DNA from: Corythucha ciliata
Lineage: Eukaryota; Arthropoda; Insecta; Hemiptera; Tingidae
DNA length: 64,000 bases
NCBI GenBank assembly: GCA_038030265.1
Contig: CM075939.1
Location: 10,087,253-10,151,252, forward strand
Reading direction: 5' to 3'
This document shows positions 21,639-33,741 of this stretch, one piece after another. The translations under genes and the position numbers were made by a program. Each line of letters begins with the position of its first letter. The first letter of the stretch is position 1. The notes beneath the pieces were generated by a model, which was not told where the DNA came from, did not search any database, and was given only the letters and a program-made list of their open reading frames with translations.

Positions 21639-22742
21639 GGGCAGGTGGACCGGAGCGCGCTCAGGCGGATTTAAGTGAAAGAGTCCCGGGGAGATTGGGT
21701 TTCTGTGTCATAGGTTTCCCATACAAATTGTGAATAGTAACGTGGTTGATTGCTCCAGATAGTGGTTTTTTATTTTTTAATTAGTTTTCATTTGCTCGAA
21801 TTGTGTTGCAAAAGGATGACAATCAAGTCTTAATGTGACCTGTATCTAAAACGAACGTTTCGGTTGACGGAATCGGGTAGGATTGATGTGTTTTTGGTTG
21901 CCACTTGGGAACGAAGGATGGCGTCAGCCTTCACAACTTCCCTCGACCGAAAAATTAGTGTTTATTGCGAATTGTATAGCCATTGACTCTAGCTAGCTGC
22001 TACTAAATCACGAGTTGCGACTTACATTAATTCCAAATAATTCATTTTTGAACTTCCTTCAATATGCTTGTCGGACCACCGTTACGTAAATTGATAGCTG
22101 AGCGCAGTTTCTAGAGAAAGTATAGTGTACACTACACTTTCTGTGGAGTCTATGCAGCCAAACAAATTTACTCCCTCGAAAAATGAAGCATTTTTATAGG
22201 TTGCATAGACACCACACAACACAAACATAGAGCTTGTGAACAGGGTCTTACACTATACTTTCTCTAGAAACTGCGTTTAACTATCAATTTACTTAACGAC
22301 GGTCCGACAAGCATATTGAAGAAAGTTTGAATTATTTGGAATTAATGTAAGTCGCAACTAATGATTTAGTAGCAGCTAGCTAGAGCCAATGGCTATACAA
22401 TTCGCAATAAACACTAATTTTTCCGGCGAGGGAAGTTGTGAAGGCTGACGCCATCCTTCGTTCCCAAGTGGCACCCAAAAACATCATTCCTACCTGATTC
22501 CATCAACCGAAACGTTCGTTTTAGATACACGTCACATTAAAATGATTGCCATCCTTTTGCAACACAATTCGAGCAAATGAAAAGTAATTAAAAAATAAAA
22601 AATCACTATCTGGAGCAATCAACCACGTTACTATTCACGGTTTGTATGGGAAACCTATGACCGGCCTATGACACAGAAACCTTCAATCTTCCCGGGACTC
22701 TTTCACTTAAATCCGCCTGAGTACGCTCCGGTCCACCTGCTC
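21639..22742. mobile_element. 1.1-kb long inverted repeat (fold-back element)
   Basis: The left arm 21639-22129 and right arm 22249-22742 are highly similar in inverted orientation over almost 490 bp each. Outer ends read GCAGGTGGACCGGAGCG on both strands; inner ends read TCTAGAGAAAGTATAGTGTA. Differences are scattered substitutions and short indels, so the copy is not recent. The centre (22130-22248) holds a MITE-like sequence also found alone at 28621-28746. No coding frame spans the arms. It could be a fold-back transposon or an inverted segmental duplication; no target duplication was found. Confidence 0.85.
22130..22248. mobile_element. Nested MITE-like centre of the long inverted repeat
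   Basis: It shares AGTCTATGCA, CCCTCGAAAAATGAAGCATT and ACACCACACAAC with the element at 28621-28746, and ends ATAGAGCTTGTGAAC. Its left terminus is eroded, so only the right end keeps the family terminal sequence. Confidence 0.65.
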
Positions 22743-23739
22743 GCCCTCAATTAATAAAGTCTGGCTGGGTCGTAAACGCTCGTAGAGAATAAAAACATTT
22801 GGTATAGGCAATGACCCGCACAACCGATGTTGCTTGGCGGAAGCGCTTTTCACTTGCGTTTTTTTCTACCTCGCTGCGGTCTGGATTTTTAAGTTTCCAT
22901 CGCAGTCCTTCGTCCTTTTCAGGCTTCGTTAACTCGATTATAGACGACTCGCTTTAACACGATTCACTTCAGCCGCAATCCCAGCGTTGCAATAAAAACA
23001 AAAGAGAATAACCAACATGGAGAGGCTCAATTGCCTCGCAGTACGTTATATTTTCAAGAAATTTATATTTTCAAGAAAATTACTCTCGAAATGAAAAAAA
23101 GAATTGACCCGGTTAGAAAAGGAAAGAAAAAGTGGGGAAATCTCACTTATTCTTATTGATAGCAAGTCCATGCAACGAATATATTTCAATATAGAAAACC
23201 CCGTTGGAGTGGCGTTCATCACGACGCCCTCTGAATAATAATCGGGTAAAAAAAAGGGCGTGTGTGTCCACTGGCTGAACGGTGGCGTTCACATGGGATC
23301 AATGGTGAAGGGAAGGAGGGAGGCAAAGATCCTTCTCTCCCGTTGATTACGAAAGAGTGAAAAAATGTTGACTAGTGCCTTATAAACTCTAATCCTCCCC
23401 GTATAGAACCAGAAGTTCGAAGAGCGCGTTAGATTGCTTTTTCCGCTAATTATTGCAACAAGAAATGTCAAAGTTAATTGGTGCGTTTATCTTCCAACGC
23501 CCTTTTCAAGAGCCCGTAAAGTTGCATTTCTCAGTGCTTCCCCTCCCTCCAACCCGCACCCTGTTACATTATTTTTACCGTTAGCCCGTCGCACGACTGA
23601 AATATTTATTTAAAAGGGAACTTGGCGACAATGGGAGGGTCGCCAGAAATAAATGTTCCTGAAGAGACGCCCGCGCCCTCTCCCACCACAACCAAACCAT
23701 TCTTCCCAACGGTTTTAATTCAATAATTATATCACCTCA

Positions 23740-23771
<32 letters not shown>

Positions 23772-26621
23772 CGAGAACAAAAGAGAATAAGTCGCCGTTT
23801 AAAGCCTCCTTTCGTAGTAAAAGCAAAATGATAAATGGTGCTACTAGCCCGCACCCCTTATTACCCCAGCGCCACCACAGATAATAAAGGTTTTTAAATA
23901 TTGTTCTGCTTCAGAGGAACTTGTAAATGAATAAATAAGAAGAACTGTTTTTGGAAAGACGGCGAGATTCACGGGTAACGTTACGAACAGAAGTGAGAAG
24001 GGTGGGAGGTGGAGGAGGAGGAGGAGTAAGTTTGTGGAAAAGACTTATTAAAAGTTGAGGAAAGACAATCTTGTTCCTTTTCGCTGTTGGAAAACAACGG
24101 ACGAACAAACTAGGAGGAAAATTATGTGAAAGTTTTCTTCGTACTTGGAAAATATTTTCAAGGAGTGGGGGGAGAAACGTAAAAAATAAAATAAATAACG
24201 GAAAAGTGGTCCTCCTAGTTTGAGGGGAAGGGGAAGGGTTAAGCTTGATAAGAAGTTAAACCCGAGAGAACAAGGCACTTTTTTTGAACTTTTCGGAGGA
24301 AAAATATGATTGAGGCCCTTATTTCAAAGAGAAAAATATGTACGCTATTTTCTTGAGGTAGGTACTTAAAAGTACCGCAGTTACATCAGGAATACTTGAA
24401 CCGTTAAACTACAACGAAAACAATGCGCAGAAGTACAACATTTATACGATAGCTTTTCTCATTTAACGAAAAATAGCCTTCAAACTTTTTCCCAGTCGAA
24501 GGGGGGGGGTGGAGGAGATACCTTAGTTAAAAGGATAACAAGTTGTCCGTAGACCCCCTCCCCTCAAGCACCGGGGTTTATAGCGTTCTACTAGTTTTAT
24601 AATGGTCAGCCTATTACCTTCCGTAATCCCTGGAGAGTCAAGACCAATAACTTGAGTTGGACGAGTCACCAAGAGTGGGTGAGGGGGAGGGGTGAATTGA
24701 TCGAACTTCTCCATGTTTTGTACTAAGTTCAACGAGATTGTTACGTCGAAAAGTCCACCAAGTTTTAATGACTTCATTATACAATATGCACTAAAGCGAA
24801 ATGATAAGAGGATTTTAATAAAAAAAACGTCGGTCACTCGTTTGATTGCTTGAAACTACTCTGAACGTGTGTTCTCCGCCCTTACTGTACAGGAGGAAGG
24901 ACTGTCATACTGTCAAGACGTTAGTTTTGTTTGAATGCGGGTGCAGGAGTGGGGGGGGGGGATTCTGAAGCTTGAAAAGACAATTAAAAGATTATTTTCC
25001 CCCGAGTCTTTTAAAGTCGTCTAAACCGTCGAAATAAGAGAATATCGAGCGCTTTGGAACAGGGGACTTTTAATTTGAAAAGAATGTGAAAACACAAACA
25101 GTCGGCCAGCCTTTTAAGATGTGACTTGTATACTGATGCTGGGGGGAGGGGAGGGGCGCAAAGAAGCAGCAGTTACCTGGGCCATTAGTTTTCCAATTTT
25201 CTTAATTGCTTTTCCCGCTAGCACTTCAGAAAGTCCCCTCCCTCCCCACCTACGACACAAAAAACTCAATTTCAGTCTCCGGCGACAAAAACTCCACTGA
25301 AATAGAAAACCCCTCCCTCAGCTCCTGTCCAGGGGAACCGCCGACCTTTATTTCTGACTCATTAATACGATTCGGTGTATACGTTTAACGCCTCGTATTA
25401 ATGCTGTACCGCTCGACAATTTATACGCTTGCAGTTCCCTCAGTAAAGTGACTGCCATCAACATAATTACCTACGCAATTTATAAAAATACTTTTGAAGT
25501 CCATGGAGCGCTCCTAAAAATATTTTCACTTAACCTTTCAAAATTTATTAAACCACGCTCATTGAACTTTAAAAAGTCGCTCTCCCTCTATAAATTAAAA
25601 ATACACGATCAAAGCCCTCCACCCCGCAACCCCCACTACGGCTCCCACTCAACTTCAACTGGCCATCATTCTTGATATTCTTCGTTCAAGCCATCGAAAT
25701 CGATACCCCCTCAAAGAGCTTTCTCGTATCAAGTGGAGTGATTTAGTCGCAATTGAGTTTTAGGGCTTAAGACTGTCCTTTTGGCAGCCCCATCCCACCG
25801 ATCGATTGAATCAGCCGTATAATTGGCACCACTTGATTCCCCCATTTTAGAGAGGATAGATGAGAGCCTGTTACAACGATGTTAGTATGAGTCTATCAAC
25901 AAGACTCAACAAGACAAGAGAGAGTGAAGAGAGTTTGGTCTTGGAAAATAAATAAAAAACACCGAGAACTTTAAAGCACCACACCCCTCAATGGGTATTC
26001 AGGCCATTAGTGTGACGTCATATAGTAGTATAACCAGTGAAGCTAAACAAAACATTCATTTCAAGCAAAACTAGTGGATTTTTCAATTTTATTGTTGTAT
26101 TTATTACAAAAAAACCTATATCTAGAGCATCGTGGTTAGTCTATTGTAGCGTGTCTGACGAGGGCAGCGAACGGGTTGTAAAAGGCTGCTGCGTGTGTCA
26201 GTAGGAGACAGCTCTCCGAATTTAAGCTCTTCAGAGTCATGCCTTGAACAATTTTCGTCTACACTGGATGCAAGAGTCGCTGTTCAAATTTTTTTGTTCT
26301 TTGGGGGCGATTGAAAAGTGAAGATCTTATTTCTGTCGTGGTCAAATAAAACAGGGACAAGGGCATTTTCTCCGTCCGGAAAATGGCAGCAACACACGTG
26401 CTCCAAAGCCAGGTTCTTCCCATCCTAAGCACACGTGCACGTTGATAATTTGTCAGGCCTGGTCCATTGTTTTAAAATTGTTTACTTACTTTTAATTAGG
26501 AAGCATCTGCAGGACATTGATTTGTCAATTGGCGAATACAATGACGTTGGTGCTGGTGTCAGGTAGAACCACTATTTGTTTAAAAGTGATATTGGAGCAC
26601 TGAATTCTTCACAAACTCTCC
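22743..26621. other. 3.9 kb without a recognised gene
   Basis: A T tract (23744-23772), poly-G runs near 24499 and 24950, and purine-rich 24000-24200. There is a short direct repeat TATATTTTCAAGAAA at 23047 and 23066. I see no exon with homology, no LINE fragment and no transposon ends. Confidence 0.45.
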
Positions 26622-26629
26622 TATAAATA
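26622..26629 (+). promoter_or_regulatory. Possible TATA box (TATAAATA)
   Basis: TATAAATA about 207 bp upstream of the small open frame at 26836. Such octamers arise by chance in AT-rich DNA, so this is only a suggestion that the downstream frame could be transcribed. Confidence 0.18.
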
Positions 26630-26835
26630 GCGAAAAACCTAATTATTGACAGTGGCCTCTGTAAATCCCAAAGCACTTGAACTTTTTGTTTTCTTTAGCT
26701 TCAGTCATATGAGACATGTGACGTAGTCACTAATGCAGCGAATTGTCACGACAATACCTCTGAAGCATCATCAGTTGTTCTCAAAACCCACCTCTCTCGA
26801 TAGATGTTTTCATTTTTGAAGTAAAAACCACCGCC

Positions 26836-27006
26836 ATGGCCAACAAATGTAAATCGTGCGTGAAAATCTTTTTTCAATTGGACGTGGAAGAAGAGGCTCG
26901 AGTCAGGAATTTCACGAGCTGCCTAGGTGTTTGCCTGCCCAAATTGTTTCGCTCTATCGCGGCGTGTATACCGCTCATTGTTATACCGATTATTCTACTG
27001 GTTTGA
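26836..27006 (+). CDS. Putative 56-residue protein with hydrophobic C-terminus
   Basis: A short open frame starting in a near-ideal Kozak context (CCACCGCCATGGC). The product begins MANKCKSCVKIFFQLDVEEE, has a cysteine-rich polar N-half (Cys 5, 8, 29, 33), and ends in an almost uninterrupted hydrophobic segment (about residues 41-56, IAACIPLIVIPIILLV). It could be a tail-anchored small membrane protein, or the first exon of a longer protein read through a weak donor near the stop. It lies outside every repeat array noted here, and a TATA-like octamer is 207 bp upstream. I do not recognise a family. A chance frame remains quite possible. Confidence 0.3.
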   Translation: MANKCKSCVKIFFQLDVEEEARVRNFTSCLGVCLPKLFRSIAACIPLIVIPIILLV

Positions 27007-27399
27007 AGACACTCCGTTTTGCGGTTTGGAACATCATAAATTATACTGTTCTACGATTGCGGGAAGGAATTTAGTGTTGAATATTCTTTTAGTTACTTAG
27101 CTTTTGTGTTGTTATAGATAAGGCATTTTACCGTATATACACTTGCGAGTGGATTTAGGGCAAATGTCAGCATGGAAATTACGGGATTCATTTTAATTTG
27201 TCAAATAAGGAATATTGGCTGCATTGGCAATTTGGCATTCATCCATACGATTGCTACAATACAACGTGGACCTAATGTAAGAGCTCTCCTATAGCCGTCA
27301 AGTACAGAGCTGATGCCCCGCTACCTAAGAGAGAGCTGCGACGTGCACTACCTGTCGCTGCTACTTCTGGACCACCGCATGACCCAAGGTACCAAAATA

Positions 27400-27560
27400 C
27401 CCATAAGATTTAACCTCAAAATATTACCATTTGGAATCCGAAAGGGGCCCAAACCTCGTGAAATAGTGTTTTTGATGTTGTGGGGTCAACCCCCACGAAA
27501 ATGGCTTTTTAGGTAGCTCCAAGTGAAATTGGGTTTTTGAGTAAGAAATAATCCGAAAGA
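27400..27560 (+). repeat. Family F short array
   Basis: Units such as CCCAAACCTCGTGAAATAG, GGTCAACCCCCACGAAAATGG and TCCAAGTGAAATTGGGTTTT, about 30 bp each. Confidence 0.6.
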
Positions 27561-28083
27561 TTTCCTTCTTGAAATGAGCTAACACTGACGAACCTCTAAT
27601 TTTGAACGTGTGAAATGTTTTCGACTAGGCGTTGTATGGGGGGGGGGGAGTCGTAATTTTGGCGGATCAGTGGATGAAATAGAGAAAATACTCGAGCCCC
27701 CCTCCCCACATTTCGAGGCTTAAGTTCCCGAAAACTGGAATATTTTTATTTGCTGAGTGGGGGTCTGTTTCGCGGTTAAAATCAGTCAAACCACCCATAT
27801 GAATTGAGCTATTTCGCTGCTCACTAAATATCGAAATTAAATCGAGAGAAAACCGTGAGTAGGGCCATTGGTGTAGAGTGTCGATATTCGTGTAAATGCA
27901 AGCACAATCTGGGGCCTGATTCACTAACTTTTTTCATCAATGCTTTTTTCAAAAATCATATGTTTCCGTTCAGTTTTCTTAATTTCATGAATGAGATTTC
28001 AATGTTTCTTCCAAAGCAACGTTTCTATTTCGTTAGAGAATAAGGCCGCTGGCTATATTCATGAAAAATAAATCTATTTGTAA
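27561..28083. other. No gene; dispersed repeat fragment
   Basis: A run of G (about 27638-27648). The stretch 27860-27920 resembles 4250-4310 and is a dispersed repeat copy. Nothing coding is recognised. Confidence 0.4.
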
Positions 28084-28225
28084 AACCCCTTTCACAGAAG
28101 TAAGTTTTTTTTATCAAAGTAGCCATTTTGAAAAAAATTGACACATGTTCCCTGCCTCAAATCATCTTTTTGTGATCAAACTGAACACATTTTTGAACAA
28201 AAAACTTACTCGTGTCAAAGGGACC
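28084..28225. mobile_element. MITE, GGCCCCTTTTACACG family, copy 2
   Basis: A diverged relative of 20018-20158 in the same orientation. It shares ATCAAAGTAGCCATTTTGAA, ATGTTCCCTGCCT and the right end CTTACTCGTGTCAAAGGGACC. The left end has decayed (AACCCCTTTCACAG). Confidence 0.82.
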
Positions 28226-28282
28226 TACGATTTGAAGCGCTTTGGTTAAAAAATCGTTCAAATATGTTGGCTCAGCATAATC

Positions 28283-28554
28283 TTGTTACCGTGGCTAAGG
28301 CACTAAACACGAGTACTGCAACACGCAAATCGGCGCCATACTTGGTCCCTCATATATGATTATAATAATCACCTGATCTCATTGACAAGTAGGATATTTT
28401 TATTTATTTCGACCGCGTTCCGCGTTTGTTTGCTGTTACGATGTCAATTTTTTCATTCATGATATTGTGTTTACCCTATAACGACTGAGGGACCAAGTAT
28501 GGCGCTGAAATCCTTGTTGCAGTACCTGTGTTTTAAAGGTTCTCTACCGTGGCC
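28283..28554. mobile_element. 272-bp fold-back element
   Basis: Arms of about 70 bp: the left arm ends GGCGCCATACTTGGTCCCTC and the right arm begins GAGGGACCAAGTATGGCGC. Pairing also includes GTACTGCAACA and CCGTGGC toward the outside. The spacer is about 133 bp. The inner part of the arms is better conserved than the outer part. Confidence 0.78.
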
Positions 28555-28620
28555 CGGGTAAAATCACCATTTATGGACAGTATAGGGCGCATAGTTAGAC
28601 CTTAAAAGTTAAACTCTTTA

Positions 28621-28746
28621 AGGCCCGTTCACAAGCTCTATCTTTGCGTTGTGTGAAGTCTATGCAACTAAACAAAAATGTATTCCCTCGAAAAATGAAG
28701 CATTTTGTTAGGTTGCACAGACACCACACAACGAAAACATAGAGCT
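28621..28746. mobile_element. Solo MITE related to the centre of the 22-kb inverted repeat
   Basis: The left end AGGCCCGTTCACAAGCTCTA is preceded by TA. Inner inverted arms TTGTGTGAAGTCTATGCAAC and GTTGCACAGACACCACACAA flank a short AT-rich loop with CCCTCGAAAAATGAAGCATT. The right end stops at ATAGAGCT, so the outermost part of that terminus is lost. Confidence 0.78.
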
Positions 28747-28764
28747 ATTCTTACCCAAACTAGC

Positions 28765-29210
28765 GCTGTTTCTCTATTTCACCGCGAATAGGCGATTTTT
28801 CTCGACATTAGCCACGGGCTTATCACACGAACTACACGTTAGTGCTTTATCTCAATTTTAGCCGCGAATAAACGATTTTTCTTGCTTTTCCGCGAATGAA
28901 CACTTTTGAAATTTCCTTCTAAATCATGGACTTGACTCAAAAGTAGCACATTACTATTACTGATTTTTCTAAATTTTTGCTGTAGAAGAGACTCCACAAA
29001 CAGGGAATTAGCCTTTTTCTCAATTTCACTTCCGTATGAGCGATTCAGCAAGATTTTAGCTGCAAATTAGAGCCTTTCCACAGTTTTAACCGTGATTTGT
29101 CTCACTTTGAGCCACTAATTAACCACTTTTTCATCAATTTAGCTGCCAACTTGCCCCAAAAAGTGGCACATTAGCGCTGTTTCTCAATCGTCTAAAATCA
29201 CCGAAAAAAG
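28765..29210 (+). repeat. Family A array (sense orientation)
   Basis: Units such as AGCGCTGTTTCTCTATTTCA, TTTTAGCCGCGAATAAACG and AATTAGCCTTTTTCTCAATT. It adjoins three consecutive fold-back elements on its left. Confidence 0.7.
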
Positions 29211-29429
29211 CGAAATGTTCTATTTTCGTGCTCTGAGTGCCTTGTGCTCTGCGTGCCCTGGGTGTTTGCCTTGGGTGTTTTTACCTGAGAAAGGGGAAAA
29301 ACCCCTTCCAGTCCAGAGAAGGAGGAAGAGTGCTCGAACTAAACGCAGTTGCAGCGCTTTCACCTTTCACAGGACGGCATTTCTCTGTCCCCCTGTCACA
29401 CTTGGACAGCATCACAGGTTGGTCTCAAA

Positions 29430-29770
29430 CGAGCCAACGCCGTTTAAAACTAGTTTCTGAAAGACCCACTCGATTTTGGGTGTGAAAAGAGCTGTATCCT
29501 TGAAACTTAATTATTTTTCCCTGCAAAATGGGATAGAATTGGAGTACAGCGCGAAATTGATGTTTTGGATGAGCCAAATCAACGAAAAATGTCGTTTTCA
29601 AAGAAGCCGGACGCCGCGAAATTAGTATTAAGAACAAACCTCGAGAAATTTTGCACTCTAAAGGAGGCAGAACCGCGAAATTGGCTTTTCGAGTAGGCCG
29701 ACGCCAAACCTTTGAAATTGGGTTTCTTGGTAATCCAGCCCCATGACATTGGTTTTTAATCAGTGAGTTT
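29430..29770 (+). repeat. Family F array
   Basis: Units of about 30 bp with GCGCGAAATTGATGTTTTGG, GCCGGACGCCGCGAAATTAG, CAGAACCGCGAAATTGGCTT and GCCCCATGACATTGGTTTTT. Confidence 0.65.
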
Positions 29771-32725
29771 TTTTGTTTTTTTGTCGGGGGCGCCGTGCTT
29801 TGAACTCGGCAGGCGCCTAAGCCTCCCTTGGGCTCCTACGCCATACCCAGATCTAACTGTGCACTTCACACCCGTACTACGCCCGTACTACGCGGTTTGT
29901 TGAACGCACATCGCCGGGAACGCCCACACGAAGCCGGGTGTGCCGTGTCACAGCTCGCCGCAGCCTGTCTGTTCTAAAAAAACAACCGGTCACTGCCGGG
30001 GATCATATGTTTTTATTCATCATGCATGTAAACATGCTTCTAAAAATGCATCGTATGCACCGAGCTTTACTTTTTCTATTCCGGAAGGTGGGGTACGGAC
30101 CTAAAATCTAAGAAAATTTGCAATGTTGGTCTGTTCTGAATGGAGTCTGTACTATACTGTTAAAATCGGGCAAACTTGAGCTATTTCGTTGCTGACGGAA
30201 TGTTGAGAAAAGCAACAAAAAAAATCGACAAAGACGGTTCTGATTCTAAACGTCTTGATTTTGCCAGCTCACGACGCACCATAATGGTGAAAAACCGCGA
30301 GTTTGGCATATTCCAATTGAAATTCCGAAATAATTTAGGACATTTAGTTGGAAAAATCGACTGGAAAAATGTCAGAAAAACCACAAGTTCGGCCGTTCTG
30401 AGGTTGAAAGTGTGGTGAAGCTCAGTGAGTTTGGCCTTTTCTCGGCTAAAATTCAGAAAATGAAATATCAATATTTGACTGTTTGTGTGATAAAATGAGA
30501 GAACTCGAGTAAATATGTTGCTCCTCAGATTTCTTCTCACATTTTTCAATTTTTTTATCTTTGGTTTTTACGCAGTTTATCTGATAACGAAAATCTCAGG
30601 TCCTCCTATCACCGCGATGTTTATTTAACTTTTAGGAACTTATTCCCGTTACACCCTTCTTTATCTCATTTTAACTCTTTCTACATCGACCTACCGAGTC
30701 GCCCCACACATGCACACACACACCCCCGTAAATTATCCTTAGATAAATTAAGGATTAAACGCAACCTCCGGGCCAAGCACCCACCTTCCTCCCTCCACAA
30801 CCAATCCATGGACCAACCACCCAACATTACCCATCCCACACACACTGTTTTAGCGAAAAGGATTAAACGACCTCCGAACGTTAATGCCCCCACTCCCCAG
30901 CATGTACCCCTGAAATGTCCACCCCTGCTTCACGAACCAAGCAGAGCTATAAGCGGATAGAATATTAATTTTAGGGTTTCGCTCCTTAACTTTTTTTTCC
31001 AATTAAGGCTCCAGTGGGTAAACGCGATGTTGTGGTCGAGAACGATTTTGTTTTCAAAAAGGAATGCCTAACTTTTTAATTTTTTTTTAGAGAATTAACT
31101 GAAAGTTGAGCGACTAATAGGGGGCCGGCATTCACGAGTGGCGGGTTTTTAAAATAACTGATAGGTAGAGGATTCAATTCCCCCCTCCGTTCTTTTTAAG
31201 TGCGCTAAAAAAACGCGAAACATTTTATTCAAACTTTAGCTAATAATATCAAGTGGAAAAGAGAGAAAATAAAGAAATGTATAAAAGCCCCCCCAGTGAA
31301 ATTATATCTCCTCCACCTCATCCCTTGCCGTATCACCAACTCTGCCACTCTTCACTCTCGTGCTCCTGTTCCTGGGGGCAACGAGCAGGCTCTTTTCATA
31401 CCATTATACGCCCCTGAAAATAAATGAAGCCAAGAGCAACTTTTTCATAACCCTGTTAAATGTTTGCTAGTTATAAACTCCATCTTCAATCTCTTTTTTC
31501 CCGCGTGCTTCCATTCCACCGACATCGAGCTAGATTTTCGTATTTTCTTTTTTATGTGCGTTGGAAGGTGGGGGGGGGGGTTCCTAACCCTCTCATATTA
31601 TATGAGCCGCGAAACCTCCCACCCCTTCAATAACCTCTTTCGCTCCTTACAACATTATTTTCCCCTTTCCACCACCAAAACTCTTAGGCAAAAAAGGGAA
31701 TTTTGTGCCTTATATATTCTGCCCACCTATATCTATGAAGGAAAGTTGAAGGACTTCAAATGAGGAGGTCGTGGGGCACCAACAATATCTGTGAAGATGG
31801 GGCTCATTTCGCAACCCATGCAGTCAAAAGTATCCCTCTAACCCCCCCCCCCACCATGACTCACACACACAAAGTTAAAATAAGAAAACTTTGATCGGCG
31901 ATAAAACACGTGATGACGCATTGATCGCCCAACGATATACGATGTCGAATACTGCAGTCTGATAGGATTAATTTTTTTTTTTTTTCTGATAAACCAAAGA
32001 GCTTCCCCCCACCCCCACCCCATATTCATTGCCCTTACCAATATCAAGTAACTTAACTTATGAAAGTATACAACTCATGCTGCAGGAGGCGACAGAGGAG
32101 CCCAAACCTTAGAAATCGCTTGAATGCAAACTAAAATTACGCTGAGGGGGGGGGGACAAAATATTTCGGGATGAAACCTTCAACTAAATTGAAATTTTAA
32201 AAGTTTTTTTTTCATACAATTTATTGTATATTCTCGGTGTATAACCCTTCACCCCACCATCATTACCATACGTTCCACGGAGGAAAGCGGCACGGAGAAG
32301 TTAATAAACTAGTGTGGGGGTTCCTTGAATTTAATGCAATATTCAAACGAGCGCGCACCCGCGGATTTAAGCTCGGGGCGAAAAACAAGGGAGCGCGTGA
32401 CATTAGAAAAAGTTATGTAATAATAAAGGTATAAAATGAAATTGTGGAATATTAAGTAGTTTCTACTAAAGCTAGGGGGTTTGTGGAGTTTTGCTGTAGT
32501 GCAGTGGGAGGTGGGGCACAAGCGGATTATTATCCGTTATTTAATGATGCAGTGGACCAAACCTAGTTTTTTAAAGGTTTAAATTTCTGAATAGAACGTA
32601 GGTAACCCGGGGTTGGGGGAGGGAGACTACTGACTTTGACCCTGTGATGCTGTGTAGCTTGAAAAACAACAAATTAATAAGATACAATAAAGAGCCCTGA
32701 AAGGAAATAGATGCCGATAGCTCGG
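29771..32725. other. 3 kb without a recognised gene
   Basis: About 29785-29990 is a GC-rich patch (GTCGGGGGCGCCGTGC, CATCGCCGGGAACGCCC) in AT-rich surroundings, possibly a fragment of a tRNA-derived or other dispersed element. A direct repeat CCCGTACTACGC occurs twice at 29871-29893. Elsewhere there are G or C runs near 31570, 31843 and 32145, and a T run near 31972-31985. No exon recognised. Confidence 0.42.
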
Positions 32726-32729
32726 CAAA

Positions 32730-33200
32730 TTTGATTTTTTACAGAGCCAGCTTCGCGAAATTGGTTTTTTGAAGTCGGGACTCCAATGTTTGTTTTTTTT
32801 AAATTGCCGCTAAGATGGATTTTTCGATAGACAAACCCGATAAAATGGTTTTATTCTGATCCAGCTCAGAGCTAAATTTGTAAAGTTTGGTTTTTGAACG
32901 ATCAAGAGCACGCACGTTTTTGTAGCAGCGAAAGCCACTCAATTTCATGAACCTGTCCAGTGAAACTATTTTTTAATAAGCCAACCCCATGATCTTTTAA
33001 TGCGTCGACATGCGCAAAATGCTGTTTCTGTTCCCAAAAGCCACGAAATTGCTCTTTTTTGGGTGAGCCATTCCCACATATTTATTTTGAATGACCCATC
33101 TCCACGAAATTGTTTTTTCAATGGGCTAACCCTGCGAAATTTGTCAGCTCCTATAGAGCTGCCAGATTTGCCATATATTTGCCGTCTGAACCCCAGCAAG
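32730..33200 (+). repeat. Family F array
   Basis: Units such as CAGCTTCGCGAAATTGGTTT, CATCTCCACGAAATTGTTTT and TAACCCTGCGAAATTTG, with the same period and core as at 29.5 and 42.9 kb. Confidence 0.65.
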
Positions 33201-33473
33201 ATTACAATATTCAGGGCGAAATAAAAATAAAATAGTCACAGAACTGATGCAAAGATTCAGAGCCGTGTAAGACTGAAATTACCAGTTTCGTCGCCAAATA
33301 GCCGCAAAAACTGCAAAAAAGTAGCCAACAGCCAAAATTTCAAGTTTTTGGCCTTCAATTTCCGATAAATTGCCGGCTTCGGTGTTAATTTAATGACAAC
33401 CAAAATTTCAAGAGGATGGGCTTCGTCTTGAAATGGCAAAACTGTTGTCGAAATCCCACTCTTCGCTTCAATA

Positions 33474-33741
33474 AGGCCCCTACACACATTCCTTTCCTAA
33501 CGTCCTACCCTATCTCCTTGCTAGGACGCTCCTCTACAAAAGTTCCGACTGAAAGCATCTTTTTGAGGGTTTTTGACGAGGACCATCTTGGAGGAATGGT
33601 CGAGACCTTCCTGGCCTTCCTACTTAGAACGTCCTGCCGTTTTTGCTTCCTAACCTCCTACACACGTTCCGATCGTCCTTTCTTTCTTTCTTTTTTTCTC
33701 GTAAGGATAGGAAGCTAGGACAGGAACGCGTGTAGGGGCCT
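33474..33741. mobile_element. 268-bp MITE with AGGCCCCTACAC termini and TA duplication
   Basis: The left end AGGCCCCTACACACATTCCT and the reverse complement of the right end AGGCCCCTACACGCGTTCCT match for about 40 bp with scattered mismatches. TA flanks both sides (33472-33473, 33742-33743), as expected for Tc1/mariner-like elements. The interior has a TTTC microsatellite and no coding frame. The insertion lies between family F and G repeats. Confidence 0.82.

Noticed and set aside
26153..26175. CTGACGAGGGCAGCGAAC as a third hammerhead core
   Set aside because: There is no pairing stem between the two core parts, and the second core strand is GAAC without a proper stem III.
29785..29990. tRNA or tRNA-derived SINE in the GC-rich patch
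   Set aside because: TTTGAACTCGG is only a weak B-box match and no A box or cloverleaf could be drawn.
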